A stretch of 64,000 nt of DNA from Primulina eburnea (GCF_022965805.1 NC_133101.1:50052342-50116341); one strand, 5' to 3'. Shown: positions 1 through 13,162, numbered from the stretch's first letter. The notes: generated by a model not told the origin, from the letters alone. Numbers and translations are program-made.

Positions 1-164
1 TGAATTCTTCGCTCCAAGCTTTGCTTCAAGCCTTTTTCTCCTCTCCCAGCTTTTTGACAGCTGAATATTGCCTATTTTTCGTGCCCTATACTCCTTATAT
101 GCCAACTTGGCAAGAATCGCTCGGAAGGCAAGAAATCATTTTCGAAATTTTTTCCAATTTGAGC

Positions 165-380
165 CCCGCTAGAGCGGTAAGATTCTACTGCTCGAGCACG
201 GACTCCTCTGTATTTTTTCTTTCTTCGTGCAACATTCGTGCTTGATCAATAAGATTATACTACCCGAGCGCCGATTCCTCTGTACTCCACTCTTCAAAAA
301 GCACATCTCGCGCCTGAGCAGTAAGATCCTACCACCCGACGCTAATTTTTCGACCAACTCCTCTCTTTCTCGCGGGGCTT
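165..380 (+). repeat. degenerate 72-bp tandem repeat, three units
   Basis: The word TAAGAT followed by a C/T-rich block recurs at 178, 250 and 322, giving a period of 72 bp. Each unit also carries a variant of CTCGAGC or CCCGAGC and a CTCCTCTGTA-like word, the last unit being the most diverged. Such units are common inside plant LTRs, but the family is unknown to me. Confidence 0.6.
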
Positions 381-498
381 GTTTATTTCTCTCCCGATTT
401 CAGTTCTCCGGCCATTACACCTGCAAATAAATCAAGTACGAGTGAGCCATGATCATATGCATATGTTAATTCTAAAACGAACAAAATGTAGATGAAAT

Positions 499-532
499 GC
501 ACACACACACAATGCAAACACACACAAAACTA
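499..532 (+). repeat. CA-rich microsatellite
   Basis: Two short runs of CA dinucleotides separated by ATGCAAA. Confidence 0.8.
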
Positions 533-1452
533 ATACAATAAAACACGTAAAAATACCACATATCAGGCTGGCTACTCATGAAATCTACTCATCCGAGCTA
601 CTATCTATCTATAAGTCCAGTTTTGTATCTGATGATGGGAAGATCCAGATGATAGTCAACAATCATTCAATGATTGTTGATGAAGAATTTCTCAGCAATA
701 TCTTTCAACTACCAGTTGTAGGAATCTCAAGCTTTTCTGAAGTGGCTACTGCTGGTATTGAAGAGATGCAAATCCTTCTCTCTGCAAGTGGGAAATCGAT
801 TAAAGTTTCAGCTGCCAAAAGAGAACTGAAGCCAATATCAGTTGCTGGAAGATATTGTTTTTAAGGGCATCTTGGCCAAGGCTGATTCATTTGCCGCCTT
901 GACTTTGGAAAGATTTCAGGTGATGACCGAAATAATGAAATAAATCAAGGTCAACTAGTCATCAATCCTGTTTAATATTTTGAAGAATATGATTCAGGAT
1001 ACTAAGCAGTCGAAGGGGTTTGTACTTCAACTGAGCAATCTAATTGAGGATTTTGAGCTTTCTTTGGAATAAACTTCATCAATTACAAAATTCAAGATTT
1101 ATAATTCTCAAAACACTCAGTAAAAGAAGAGCAGAGTCGAGGAGGTAGATATTAAGATCAAGAAAACTGCTAAGTTGAAAGCAGTTGCTCCTCCAAAGAC
1201 AAAAAGTAAACTAGTTTTGACAACCAGTGATTCTGAGAAGACTCCATGTCCCCAACTAATAAAGAAGCCAAGTTCTCAGAAGACAAAACCAGCTGCTGCT
1301 CCAGAGCCCTACCTGAGCTTAAACTAATTCCATCTAGAGCTGAGACACCACTCTCTGCGGTCCCAATACAATCACTCCAACCATAAACTGAATTCATGTC
1401 CAAGATCAAAGCAGAATATCCTACAAAGATAGTAATTGAATTTGGAGAAACT

Positions 1453-2462
1453 CACTACAACAAATACGCGAAACAACGGATATTATCCATTTTCATAGCT
1501 GTCTGAAAACCATTGTAACTGACAGTGTTGTTCAAAGTGCGTTCAACGACAATGGTTTTAAACAGTTGTCTTTTAGTACCGATGACAACAGTTTTGCAAT
1601 GGATTTTAACTGTTGTATCTTAGCGATGGTTTTTCAAAATCATCGCTAAAATTAGCGACAGGTTCTGACTAATCCGTCGCTCATTAACGACGGTAAAATT
1701 AGCGACGATTTTTGACTAATTCGTCACTAATTAGAGATGGTTCAGAGAAACACCGTCACTAATTAGCAACAGTTTAGACATAATCCGCCGCTAATTTTTC
1801 TAGTAAAATAAAAAAAATAACTCTTATAATTTAATAAATCTACAAAAAAAAACTTACAATCTGACTAAGCTAACAATATTCATGATCTTAACTAACACTT
1901 AAAAATTTACCAAGAATTGAAACGAAAAAACTTACCCAAAATCGAAATTAAAATCGTCCAAGAGAGAAAAATTTATCATAGATGTGAAGCGGTGTGGAGG
2001 AAAATTGACCGAAAATGCGAGTATTTATAGACAATTTGGGACGGTTTTTTCCAAAAATCTTTGCTAATAGCAATTAGCAATGGTTGTTTGTTAAATGTCG
2101 CTAAGAAAAACCGTTGCTATTAGCGACGGTTTATTTTAAAAATTGCGATGGTTTTATTACAATCGTCGCTATTTATAGCTAAAGTTCTCTAAAATCGTCA
2201 CTAATTATCCGACAATCAACAACGGTTTGCCAACATCATTGTTGTTTTCCAAAAAAACACGCTATTCCACAACGGCAGTTTTCACAAACGTTGTCTTTGG
2301 CCTAAATAGTAAGCTAAAAGACAATGTTGTCTTTGAGCGTTTTTTAAGCAAACACAATGGTTTTCTAAAAACTGTTGTCTTTGCTTAAAAAACGCTCAAA
2401 GACCACGATTTTCACTAAAAATGTTGTTAAATGTGTTGTGTATTTAATATTTTCTTGTAGTG
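1453..2462. mobile_element. non-autonomous CACTA (EnSpm/CMC) DNA transposon
   Basis: The element is 1010 bp. It starts CACTACAACAAAT and ends TTTCTTGTAGTG, inverted termini typical of CACTA transposons, and is flanked on both sides by the 3-bp duplication ACT (1450-1452 and 2463-2465). Subterminal regions carry many copies of the word AGCGACGG or its complement CCGTCGC, in both orientations. Such motifs are bound by the transposase of the autonomous partner. No transposase coding is present, so it depends on a partner elsewhere. It sits inside the env-like pseudogene. Confidence 0.92.
2329..2403. repeat. 24-bp perfect inverted repeat inside the CACTA element
   Basis: Positions 2329-2352 (beginning GTCTTTGAGCG) are perfectly complementary to 2380-2403, with a 27-nt loop. 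It would form a strong hairpin in single-stranded DNA or RNA. Confidence 0.9.
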
Positions 2463-3984
2463 ACTCTCCGACTGACTAGAATTCCATCACCTTTCACTAC
2501 AGTTGCCCGCCTTACCATATAGGCATGGCCGAAAGGATTGGTTATCAGAGAAATGGTAGTCACAATTGGATATGGACTTGATATTCCGCATGCCCTAAAT
2601 TATCCCAAGGGCAAGGCTTAGATGATAGAAGAGCCAAGGCCACAAAATTCCATTCAAACTCAAATTGATCTTATCATGGAAGCAATCAATGACTATGCTG
2701 AGCTGAAAGTCAAACACTTTGATGAATGGGTACATTTTATGACTGTAACCCTGGCCAAGAAACTGAAGAAGAAATCAATTCTTCAAAAATTCATTTAACT
2801 AGAATATGTAGTTATGAAAATAGTCAAAACCAAGCCCAAGCCATGGAAAGAAGAGCCTACTTCTTCGATCTGATGCGAATAAAGCGGCTAACTGAAGTGA
2901 CAGTAGAACTGAAAGCAAACAATGATCCAGTTGGACCAATTGCATATGCAGACATGTCAGTTTTTCAGCAATTAGACTCTAATCTCATCACCCTGCAACT
3001 GGAATTCAAACATTTGGAGATGGAACATAAGCTCCACATTCCAGTTGATGCAAACAGTCCAACTGAGGAGTGTAATAAAGAAGAGACTGCTCCTTCATCT
3101 GATCTCGAGGAGGTACAATTAGTTTTGGCACCCCCTACTGTAGAAGCAGTTCAACAATTATTTTCTGAAGCAGCACAACCTTCCTCTTCTATAGCTTCAA
3201 CGATTATTCTACCAGCTTCTGAATCAGCAACTCAAATCACCACTTATACAAAAGAAAAGCTATCTCTAGCTAATGTGGTTGAGTTGTTTCTATCAGTTTC
3301 TGAAGACATTCAGTAGGAATTGAAGCTGATTTCCAATCAGAACAAGTTTAGTTGGGAACTGAAAAACCTTTTACTGTTGAAGCTACGACATCAGTCCAAG
3401 ACCCATCATTTGTCTCAGAACTGATCTCCGCTCATTTGGTGGTTCCTGAGACATTCTTTCTATCTGAAGCATCCCAGAGACTCATTATGGCTACACCAAA
3501 GATGACTGAGGCACCAAGAACTTCAACTAATCATCAGGATCATCCTCATTTTTTCTCTGTCCAAGAAGAATCCATAACTAAAGTAGCTGAGGAGCTGGAT
3601 CAAGAGACTGCTCATGGACAATTAAAATTTGTAAATATCAGTGGGAAAGGAAAAGAAAAAGTTCCAGCTATTGCTGAAGAATTTTCTCTTGAATTACCTT
3701 TGTCAACAAATATAATGCTTGATAGTATCCTATCTGGTCTGCAAGATATTGGCTCCAATTTTTCTCAAGTTAAATCTACACAACTTCTCCATTCTTTGAG
3801 TCTAGACACGTTGAAAGATCATGTGATGAAAGACTTGAAGAAATTGACTAAGGACGTATCTGCTTTGTTTTCAACATTATTAAAGATGAAACGAGACAAT
3901 TACGATTCCCAAACTGGTCATGTAACGCCCCAAATTCAACGACGGTCCTCACTGTACCAAGACTATTTTTTCCAGTGTTCTTAT

Positions 3985-4105
3985 ATCCTCACTCACACAC
4001 ATCATAGGAAACTTCTTAGGGTGTCACCCATCCCAAAATTGTCCCAAGTCAAGCAGGCCTAAATTTGGAGTTCTTATGTGATGAGCTACCAAAAAGAAGA
4101 TGCAC
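3985..4105 (-). other. 5S-rRNA-like segment in the left Cassandra terminal repeat
   Basis: On the minus strand the segment contains recognisable 5S landmarks: a GAACTCC-like block, an AAGC(C/G)TGCTTG-like block and GGATGGGTGACACCCT, in the order seen in 5S rRNA. It carries many substitutions and is not a functional ribosomal gene. In Cassandra such segments retain an internal Pol III promoter; I cannot tell whether this one does. Confidence 0.7.
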
Positions 4106-4440
4106 CTTCTTGATATGAGTAGTACATATAAAATCTTTTAAGCACCCCTCAACTGCACAGTCTCATCCCTCAACAGCTTTGGAATTCCTCTTATTCGATG
4201 TGGCATTGGTTAATTCATGTTCCCTTCGCCTAGAAACCTGCCAAGTGCCGCTCCTTGTCCGTGCAACCTCATGGCACCGACGATCACCCCTGCCTCTTCG
4301 ACCCTGTGCATCACATGCCCACCAGCTTCTGCTTGGTTCGTCCCTGAACCACACCTTACTAAGACAACATGTCTCTGATACGTCCCAAATTAGACGACTG
4401 TCTCCCTTTACCAAAACAAGTCTTTCCAGTGTGCTTATGT

Positions 4441-4545
4441 TCTCACTCACATGTACCCTAGAAAACTTACCGGTGTAACCCATCCCAAAATTGCCCCAAG
4501 TCAAACACGATTAACTTTTGAGTTCTTACATGATGAACTAATGAA
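4441..4545 (-). other. 5S-rRNA-like segment in the right Cassandra terminal repeat
   Basis: Second copy of the 5S-like stretch, more diverged, with GGATGGGTTACACC and AAGTTAATCGTGTTTG-like blocks on the minus strand. Confidence 0.65.
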
Positions 4546-5312
4546 AAGAAGATGCACTTTCTTGATATGAGTAGTACACATAAAATATTTTAAGCTATCT
4601 TCAATTGCACAGTCTCATACCTGAACAGCTTTGGAATCCCTCTCGTTCTGGTGTGGGATCGTTTCATTCATATTCCTCCTCATTCCGATGTGGGATCAGT
4701 TCATCCATATTCCCTTCGCCTAGAAGCCTGCCAGGAGCCGCTCTTTGTCCATGCAACCTCATGGCATCGAAGATCACCCTCAGTTCTCTTCAACCTCGGG
4801 CGTCACAGTTCACTCTCCAGGAACTGCTCAACAACCAAATTGATTTTATTCACACAAGCCTATCCAAGAATATAAATTTTGTGCAAAATCAGTAGGCTGA
4901 AGTTTCCGCTCAAATAAGTACAACATTCTTACTATTTTCTAAAGTGGCTGGTTTTGAATAAAAAAAGGGAAGATCGGCAGAAATAAAAAAAGACATAGAG
5001 TAGTAAGAAGTGCAGTGAACCAGACAGTTCAACTGATAAAGGACCAGATAATAAGAAAGTCAAAAGATTACAGAGTCTGACATCAGTTACAGTCTGAAGA
5101 TCATACTACCATGTAAAATTTTTACTCTGAAATGTTTGTACGAATCTATACTTACCTCTTTCAAAGTTAATAAAAAGTTCATTCTTAGTTATGTATGAAT
5201 CTTGTACATTTCTAATTTTATCTACATGTATTCAGATAATCAATATTCAGAAAATTTAATCTGTTAAACATATCATTATTCTAAGTTTTGTCAAACATCG
5301 AAATGGAGAAAT

Positions 5313-5428
5313 TGTTGGAAACTTTGAGTCTCAATGTTTGACAAACAAATCGGTAAAAGAACTTGAGAACCAAATTTAACTGATGCAACTGAAAGTTTGT
5401 AACTGATCTCAAAACTGAAGAAGAGTTA
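5313..5428 (+). mobile_element. Copia element C, 3' LTR, first part
   Basis: The LTR starts TGTTGGAAACT directly after a purine-rich tract (AAATGGAGAAAT, 5301-5312), as in the complete element at 58113. After 116 bp it is interrupted by a solo Gypsy-type LTR that begins at 5429. It resumes at 18697. Confidence 0.8.
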
Positions 5429-8400
5429 TGTAAGGTCCAAAAATACGATAACATAAACAACCTACGTGAAAATCTAGGAAAACTGTAAAATGACTACTAA
5501 ATGGTTTTAATGGCATTCATTAATTATGATATGCATGATTACATGTTTAAAAATAGGGTTTACTGTTAGAATACATAAAACTGTGTTTTAAAGGTTATTG
5601 GAGACGCGATCGAGGAATGAAGACCGGGGACCATATAAGGGAAAATATTTTTATTAAATAATTATTTTTAATTGTTTAATGTGTGGTGTATTTTAAATAT
5701 AATTTTCGAAATGATGTGTTATGAGGTGTTTTTATACGTCGTGTAGTATTTTAAACCAGGGATATATTTTTTAAAAAATAGGGACTTTTCGATAACTCGG
5801 CTATTATTTTCACAAACTTTCCTAAACAAAATATTTTTAATATTAACTAATGGGCTTATTGGGCCTATTATATTAGGTTAATGGACATAGGCTTATGCTA
5901 TGTGTTTTAATTAAAATAGAAAGCCGAAAACATCACCAACCACACCATAAACCCACGCCCCTCACCCCCTAATCATACTAGGACTCTCCCTCACACACCA
6001 CACGAATTGGAGGAGGAAACTCATGGCTTGAAGGAAAATTCAGCAAGGGTCGCCTCTCCGCCAACGTTCCTTGTATCACCAAGTATTTTTATTCGTAATA
6101 AACGCAAAGTCACGCCTTAATCTCTTTTTTCTCACCTATAACATCATATTATGTGTTTGGTGTATGTTTGGATGAAAAAATATAAACCCTTGTATATTTT
6201 CGTTTTTATGCCATGTTGTGCCAAAAAATACTACTCATGTGTTTATTATTCAAAACACATGTTAATGGTGCGTGAAGGGGCTACCAACATAGGGCTATGG
6301 GAAGGGATGCATTTCAGAGGGTTTATGGGCCTAGACAAGCTTACAGAAGGGTTGGACATGGAGGAGTTAAGGGTTGAACGAAAATAGAGTCCTTGTAGAC
6401 AAGGGCTCTTCGACTAGGAGTCTTTGATGGCCATGGCTTCTAGTTGTTGTTAAGCTGTGTCTAGCAGACCTGAAGGGGCTGGAGGATGGTCCTAGATGGG
6501 TTGTGCAAGGGCTGGACACAAGCTTGGAGAGGGCTGCACATTTTGGTTTCTGAGGGGAAGCTAGGTTTTCGGTTTTTGGGTTCCTTGAAGGGTGGGGCTG
6601 CTGGCTACTGTTAGGGCATGTCCAGGGGTCCTAAGGTTGGCTGAGTATGGGTCCTAGGCTGAGGGAGCAAAGGCTGGTTCAAAGGGGAAGAGGCTATAGC
6701 GAAAGGTTTGGGGGCGCAAGGAATGTAGGCTACGATTGAGGGGTTTGCAAGTGCATGAGCTGTATACCCGGTTCCAGTAGCTTATCCGGGGTTCGGTCAT
6801 GGTCCTATGAGGGTCAACTAAGGTCTGGTTGTAACGTCCGAAAAATCAGTCCACGTAAACTGCATGCATGCAAAAAAAAATTAATTGCTTAATTGTTTTA
6901 ATTAATTGATATTAAATGCTAGCATGAATTTTATTATAGGATTAAATATATGATAGCATGATTAAATGATTTTATGATATTATTACATGAAATTAAGGAT
7001 TTTAACCGAATATTCGATAATAGGCAGAGAAAAAGAGACCAAGGACGACCAAGACAAGAATAATTATTTTTCATTAAATAATGGCAGGCTTCCTAATATT
7101 ATTTAAATATGATTTAATTTCCCTAAAAATATTGGAGTTCGAATTATTTTACGAGTCGAGCTTGATTTTTCCCGAAAAGCCGGTTTGGGGAAAACAAATA
7201 GTTTTAAAAGAACAAAAATATTATTTTAGAGAAACTAATTTTATAAACTTTTATTATTTAATTAATTAAGTGTTATTGGGCCCAATTTAATGATTTAAAG
7301 AAGGCCCAATTACCCTTAAGCTTACAAGCCCAAAACCAAACTCATTTACATGTTAATTAAATTATAAATAAGTGTCCTAGGTCAACTAAACCTCATAATT
7401 CACACCATCAGTAGCCGTGAAACACATCAAAGCACACACCACAATTTCGGAAAAAAATTAAGGAGAAGGAAAGCTTGTGTTCTTCGTCGCCTGTTCGTCC
7501 TTCCTCGCTGACGATTGAAAATTCGAGCGAAGGAACGTTCCTAAAATCTTTTAAATATCATAAAAATCATAATATGTGTGTTTTAACTGATTATGCATGA
7601 AAAATATGTGGGTTCGATTATTTTATGGTATGATATGTATTTTCGACGTTTTTACGATTTTACGCTTGTTTTAAAATAATCGTTATGAACCCAACGGACA
7701 CGCTACCAAACCATGATATAATATGATAAATATGACCAAACATGACAATTTTTAAAATAAATAAAGCTGGGCAACCGTGGAAGAAAGAAGAGAAAGCCGT
7801 GAGTTGATGGCTTGTACAAAATTTCAAGGGACTTGGCTAGGGTGCATGGGGGCTTGGGGCTCGACCAGGTCTGGGGGTTGGGTCCTAAGGGTCGTGGCTA
7901 GGTCCTAGGAAGAGTCCTATCATGGCGAGGATTCATGGTTCAGGCTAGGGAGGAGTCCACGAAAGCAAGGACTCTCCCCAAGCACTTCTCGTGTTAGGCT
8001 GCTGCACAGGGGGATGCGGCTCGGTTTCGGGCCGGGACAGGTGGTATCAACGATGGCTTAGGATGTTCTAGTGAGGGTTAGGAAGGCCTGGGTTCAGGGG
8101 AGTGGCTGGGTTCAGCGAGGGCCCGAGCAAAAATGTTGCAGCGCAAGGGAGTGGACGCACAAGCTGCTGTGTGTTCAGGTGGCTCGCTACATGGGTTCAG
8201 GGGCTTGGGCTTTATTTGGTTGGTTATGGGCAAGGTCTAGGGATGGCTGGTGTGTGCTGGACTCAGTGACTGCTGTTGTGGTAGAGCCCTAGTAGGCTAC
8301 AACTCCAGAATCGCATGAAGGTGAATAAAGCGCAGCCTGTGCAGATTTCAGGTGGTTCGCGGGTGGGTTCCAGGGTCTGAGCTGGTCTGGGTGGGGTCGG

Positions 8401-8980
8401 GGAATTGTCCAGGGATGGTGAGGGTTAGGTGGGCTCAATGGTGGCTCGTCTGGAAGAGTCCTAGAGTCACTAGGAGTCTATAGGAGTGAGTTCAAGCCAT
8501 GTGTAGATTTAGTCTCGGTTCCAGGAGTGATTGGGCGAGCTAGGATCTGGTTCTTTGGGCTAGGCTTGGTCATTAGGGTGCCTAGGTGGGTTGGATATGG
8601 TTTGGCTCGAGGTTGATCGGGCGTGGCTCGAGTAAATTGGGAGATGGCTCGGTGTGTTCGAGTGAGGGTCATTATTCCGAAAATTAAAAGGAAAATTGGA
8701 ACCATGGGTCCACGCGTGTCGTTCATTGCTCACGAGGGTATAATAAATAATAAAAAAAATTATGTTTAAAATTCGGGATCAAAATTATGAGTTTTGGATT
8801 TATCCGAGATTTAATCGCCTCACGAAATGTCAATTAAAGAATTAATTTAAAAGCCTAGTTTTAGGCTTTATAAAATTATGAAAAATTATATTTAAGCTTA
8901 AATTATTATTTAAGATAATCCCATGTCATTAAAAGTGAGAAAAAGCTAAATTCGAGAATTTTTACGTCCAGGTGCAAAAC

Positions 8981-11900
8981 TATAAAGGCCTAAGAATCCT
9001 TACTTGGAAAATTTGCGGGAAATTAAAATTTTTCTTTTTAAATAATTAAAACTGCCTCCTTCATAAATGAACTTATAAACAAAGTTTGATGTTCAATGTG
9101 GCAGCGGAAGAAATTAACATTTTTGAAATAACAGTAAAAAATCTTTCCAACAATAATTAAAATGTTTGAGCCATCAAATAAAAGTAAATGCTGAACTGAG
9201 GTCCTCGGGTCCCACTACTGCCGACTCGAGCCTGCTCACTGGTCCCCGCCATCATCAGAACCTACAACATTCAAGTCTAGTGAGTATAAAGACTCAACAT
9301 GCATATATCGTAAATAACGAGTAAATAATATAGTAAAATTTCATCGGATAAAAATGTCATGTCATGAGTCATAACGTAAAAGTGTCGTGTCATGATTAAT
9401 TATAATATGTGCATAACTGAACTGAAAATATCATGGTAAAAATGTTTGCTCCTTGGAGCCCTGTACTGAAATAGCCTGTAATAATTTTCCTGGTGAGATT
9501 ATGGTATACGCAAGTGGCCCCTGCACTGAAACTGACCGGTAACTGGCGACCGGATAATAAAATGCTCCCATGACCGGTAACTGGCGACCGGGTAAAATAG
9601 TAAACGTCTGATCAGACTGTAGCCACAGTATACTGGGTGAAACAAACTCAACTGACCGGTAACTGACGACCGGATTTAGCAATAATCCAATGATAGTTAA
9701 ATGGCCACAAGCAATATCGCATAATCTCAAAAATGAACATTTTATATATTTATGCACGTAATATAATTAAATGGCACAATTAAATATCCTGTAATAATTT
9801 ACTGCTTGGATTGGATCGCTCCCAGGCTCGCTGCAACCGATATATGTCATGAAAAATATGCAATAGATTTATGGGACCAAACTATGCAATAACATTCGAA
9901 AATGTGACAATTTCACCGGGCGACTTCGTATTTAATCATGACTCCGAACCAACCCGAGCCAACACTTAAACATCATATAGTCATGATTAAAATACGTTTA
10001 AAATGATGAATTAATGCTCCTCAAATTATGCAAGTCGAATTCTAGGTGAATGGAGGCCAAAACAAGAAACGCTCTTTCGACAGTCAATTTGGCACATCGT
10101 ACCGTAAATTCTTGTATGACCTCAAAAATGATTCGAATTACAAACGGTCAAAAACATGACCTTCCAAACTCAATGAGGCACTGTCCAGTCCAAGGCCATA
10201 GGCTAAAAGCCGACCGAGAACTCGAACGAGCCACTGAACCGTCACAACAAGTTGCTGTCCAAAAATACAGCAGCTGTGCTTGGTTTGCTTGCGTTGTTTG
10301 CGAGGCTAATGGCCATTGGGGCTTGAACCTCCGACCAAAACCTCTTACCAACGTCCAAATGAATGATTTGAACCATGGCTAGGGGCCCTAGGCCAGCCAC
10401 AATCCTCACCATTCCAGCAACCAACCAAAAACTCCTACCGAGGACACTCATGCGTGCGTGTGTGGTGTTGTGCTTCGCTTGCTGTCTCGTCTCGTTCCAG
10501 TGGCCATTTGATTGACCATGGCACGACCTAGACCACTTGTGGTATGGTATGAACCGTGGCTAAGGGCCATTGGCCAACCAAGATCCACACAAAACCAACC
10601 AAATCGAACACATCTATGCTGTATAAATGAAGAAGCCGAATGTAGGGGAGGGCTGTCCTAGCGTTTTATGTAAAAACCGATTAGCCATGGACCAATCCAC
10701 CAAAAGGACGACTTAGTCACGTCTTAGACATACTATGGAAGTGACCCAACCATGGCTATAGGCCTTGGGGCAGACATGATCAGATCTATCCCTCATGACA
10801 GCAAGACCGAAATTGTGAGACATAAAATGGCACCGATGGAAAGCTGCTGTCATTATCGAATTCCAGCAAGCATGGGGACTGAAATAATGGACTAAAGTGA
10901 TCCTAATCCATTCTAGAACATGTCTAGATGTCGCCTTGGGAGCCTGGAACCGATCCATCCACTGAAACCACAACATCAAGAAAAATGTGAAGCTTGAAAA
11001 GTAAGGGGCCGAAATCTGCATGTTGTTCCTTTTGAAAAATCTATGATGTATTTCGGTTTAAACATGAAGTGATGATCATGAAATGTAAAAAAATATGATA
11101 ATAGGACTTGATTGAAGAGTCAAGCAAGAATATATGCATGCCTGGTTTCGTTTGAAAGAAAAACGAAAAGAACGAGACGATTCGGCGCGGAGAAGGTGGA
11201 GCGCTTTCTATTCTACCTAGCTTGCTCGATTTCCTCTCTTCTTTTCTCTAGTGCTAGCCAAGATTTTTCCTTCTCCAAACACTCTGAATTTCGGTGGTGG
11301 AGGGGGGAATAATAGTGGTTAAAAGAGTGGAGGAGAATGGTGCAAAATATAAGGGCCAAATCAAGACCAAGTCTCCCTAAATTTGAATTTTGAATTGTTT
11401 TTTGATATCAAGTCTTCTTGGATGGATCTAGAAAGGTGATGGCCGAAAATCCTTGCTAATCTAGACTAATATAAGCTCATTAATTAATTAGTTAAGGTGG
11501 ACTAATAATAAAAGAAAGATTAGCATGTTAACACCAAAAAGAATGGGTCAAAAGGGTGATGAGTTGGCATGGTAATGCTTAATCAATTAAGGGGCCGAAA
11601 ATACAATAAAATGAAGGGGAGAAATTGTTTAGTTACTAAATATTAAAACCTTAAGAGCCTTATCTATCCCTTAATTAATTTATTGAATTAATCCCTTAAT
11701 TAAGTAACTTAAATGAGCTTATTTTCCTACTCACCTCAAGTAATTAAATTAAATCCTCAAACTTCCTTTTTAACTTAAATGAACTTACTTGCTAGCTAAA
11801 ATAAATCATGGAAATGTTTTCTAAATCTTAAATTTTATTTCTAAACTCTGACTCCAGTGCGGCCTCACTGAATTAACTGAAAAGAAACAAAATTTAAACT

Positions 11901-12020
11901 GCTGGTTAAAATAATTAACTTCAAAGAAAAGCATTTAAATAATCATGCAATGAAGTCAATTTAATTTAAAATACTAGAATTATGCATGGCTTATACGTAG
12001 ACTTATTTAGGGGTTCTACA
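8981..12020 (-). repeat. left (3') LTR of the large-LTR element
   Basis: The LTR is 3040 bp. It includes three TGACCGGTAACTGGCGACCGG units, the conserved block shared with other Gypsy LTRs (about 10030-10240, complementary strand) and the TGAGTC hairpin motif at 9272-9300. Open frames here recur in the other LTR but have no domain. Confidence 0.9.
9533..9673 (-). repeat. three copies of a 21-bp CCGGT-rich motif in the left LTR
   Basis: TGACCGGTAACTGGCGACC begins at 9533, 9571 and 9653, the last with one change. The same array is in the right LTR at 13741, 13779 and 13861. The motif is partly self-complementary (CCGGT/ACCGG) and is a candidate regulatory site. Confidence 0.85.
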
Positions 12021-12040
12021 ATCCTTCCCCTCTTAAAAGA
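12021..12040 (-). promoter_or_regulatory. polypurine tract of the large-LTR element
   Basis: On the minus strand TTTTAAGAGGGGAAGGAT abuts the start of the 3' LTR. It is preceded by GAGGACGAAATTTC, a sequence common at the end of plant Gypsy elements. Confidence 0.85.
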
Positions 12041-13162
12041 AATTTCGTCCTCGAAATTCGCTTATCCTTGATAAATAAGAAGTTTAGACTCTTAATTCTA
12101 GAATCCTAATAATCCACGCTTCCGATGCGCTACTCTGATAACATAAATATTAAGCTGTCCTTACGTCTCCTCAATCCTAAATAAATTTGTCTACCAAAGT
12201 TATCGTTGGTGAATCGCAACTCCAAAAAAACTTATGGTGACTTAGTTCTATTCAACTATAGCCCCGAATTTTGACTTATCCCGCAGTTTCTCATACTAGA
12301 GATGGATTTCCAAACTTATCGCACCTTACTTTTCTTATACTATACTCGTAATATTCATCGAGTTATTATATTAGCATTTATGCAGTTCGATTTAAGAAAC
12401 CTTTGTACCAAAATTTACTGATCGACTACTATTCTCAGTAGAATGCTTAAAGGTTACACCTTATTTAAACCTCATAGTATTATTAGCCTAAAATCCTTGA
12501 ATCGAATCTTTATCTTACGACACTAAACTTACGTAACTTATTATTTACAAGTGCATCCCGGATGTGAAATCGTTGTAAATCATAAACCTCGAATAACGTT
12601 AATCCATAAGAGCTCAATTATACAACATCGACCTTCTACCTTAATAATAACACTTCTAGCATCAATTACCTGCTCAAACTATTCTCTTCCCAATTACAAT
12701 ATAGTTGAGGCCTAGAACTCTGGACTTCCTCATTGGAACAAGTGTCTCATTCTTTGTATCCTTAATGCTTACTTAATTCTAGCATATAAACTTAATAAGT
12801 TAGCCCATGGTAGCATTAGACTAACTTTACTAAATCAATTTTACTTATAACCCAAAGAATTCTAGGATCTTCATATCAAGCTTTTAGATTTCTTACTTGG
12901 AAAAAAAATCTTCATATTCATCAATTGATAACTTATATTGAACATAACTAATTTCTTTTTGTTTTATTTCACCCTAAATTTTCGTATGAACAATCATCCC
13001 ATAAATTTGAAATTCAAACTTACCTAATCCAAATAGCTAATCATGCTGTTGAAAATAATTCATGCTTTAAATGAAATGCGTAAATGTAAAACTTACAGAA
13101 CGAAGATGTGACTTCATGAGCTTCTCGCGGTCAGTAGTAGGGAAACCCTTTACAGAACCATT

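Larger units (their letters stand above)
1..574. other. unclassified non-coding sequence before the first env-like pseudogene
   Basis: I recognise no gene here. The stretch contains a degenerate 72-bp tandem repeat and a CA-rich microsatellite, both listed separately. Homology to the Copia env-like gene begins only near 575, so this is probably the end of another element inserted into that gene. Short open frames on both strands lack any recognisable domain. Confidence 0.4.
3921..4807 (-). mobile_element. Cassandra-type TRIM retrotransposon carrying 5S-rRNA-like sequence
   Basis: The element is 887 bp with a direct repeat at each end (3921-4315 and 4376-4807, about 450 bp apart) and only about 60 bp between them. 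It begins TGTAACGCCCC, ends GGGCGTCACA, and is flanked by GGTCA (3916-3920) and GTTCA (4808-4812), a 4/5 target duplication. Read on the minus strand, the junction at about 4368-4380 contains TATCAGAGACATG, a partial initiator-Met-tRNA primer site, which sets the orientation. Each terminal repeat holds a stretch resembling 5S rRNA. Short LTRs with embedded 5S sequence and no coding are the hallmark of Cassandra elements. Confidence 0.82.
575..5060 (+). pseudogene. Copia env-like gene, broken copy (element C), with two nested insertions
   Basis: This is the extra gene found downstream of pol in this Copia lineage. It aligns with the intact-looking copy at 55233-57994. The block at 640-850 matches that copy's residues about 70-140 (VEEMQ-like, KVS..KRELKP), and 880-1120 matches the LLADIVAKGLL / LTLEKFQ region with stops. 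The segments at 2480-3330 and 3350-3915 match the low-complexity middle and the helical C-terminal part. The N-terminal ~60 codons are absent, and frames change several times. A CACTA element (1453-2462) and a Cassandra TRIM (3921-4807) interrupt it. The 3' LTR follows at 5313. Function is unknown; the position after pol is that of the Sirevirus envelope-like gene. Confidence 0.75.

Noticed and set aside
3985..4545. Possible 5S rRNA genes
   Set aside because: The 5S-like stretches are diverged, incomplete and embedded in the repeats of a TRIM element; they are cargo, not ribosomal genes.
4163..4895. Overlapping open frames on both strands of about 75-115 codons
   Set aside because: They overlap the Cassandra repeats and owe their length to C-rich repeat sequence.
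8071..8292. G-rich open frame in the nested solo LTR
   Set aside because: Base composition of the LTR keeps it open; no homology or domain, and it lies in the middle of an LTR.
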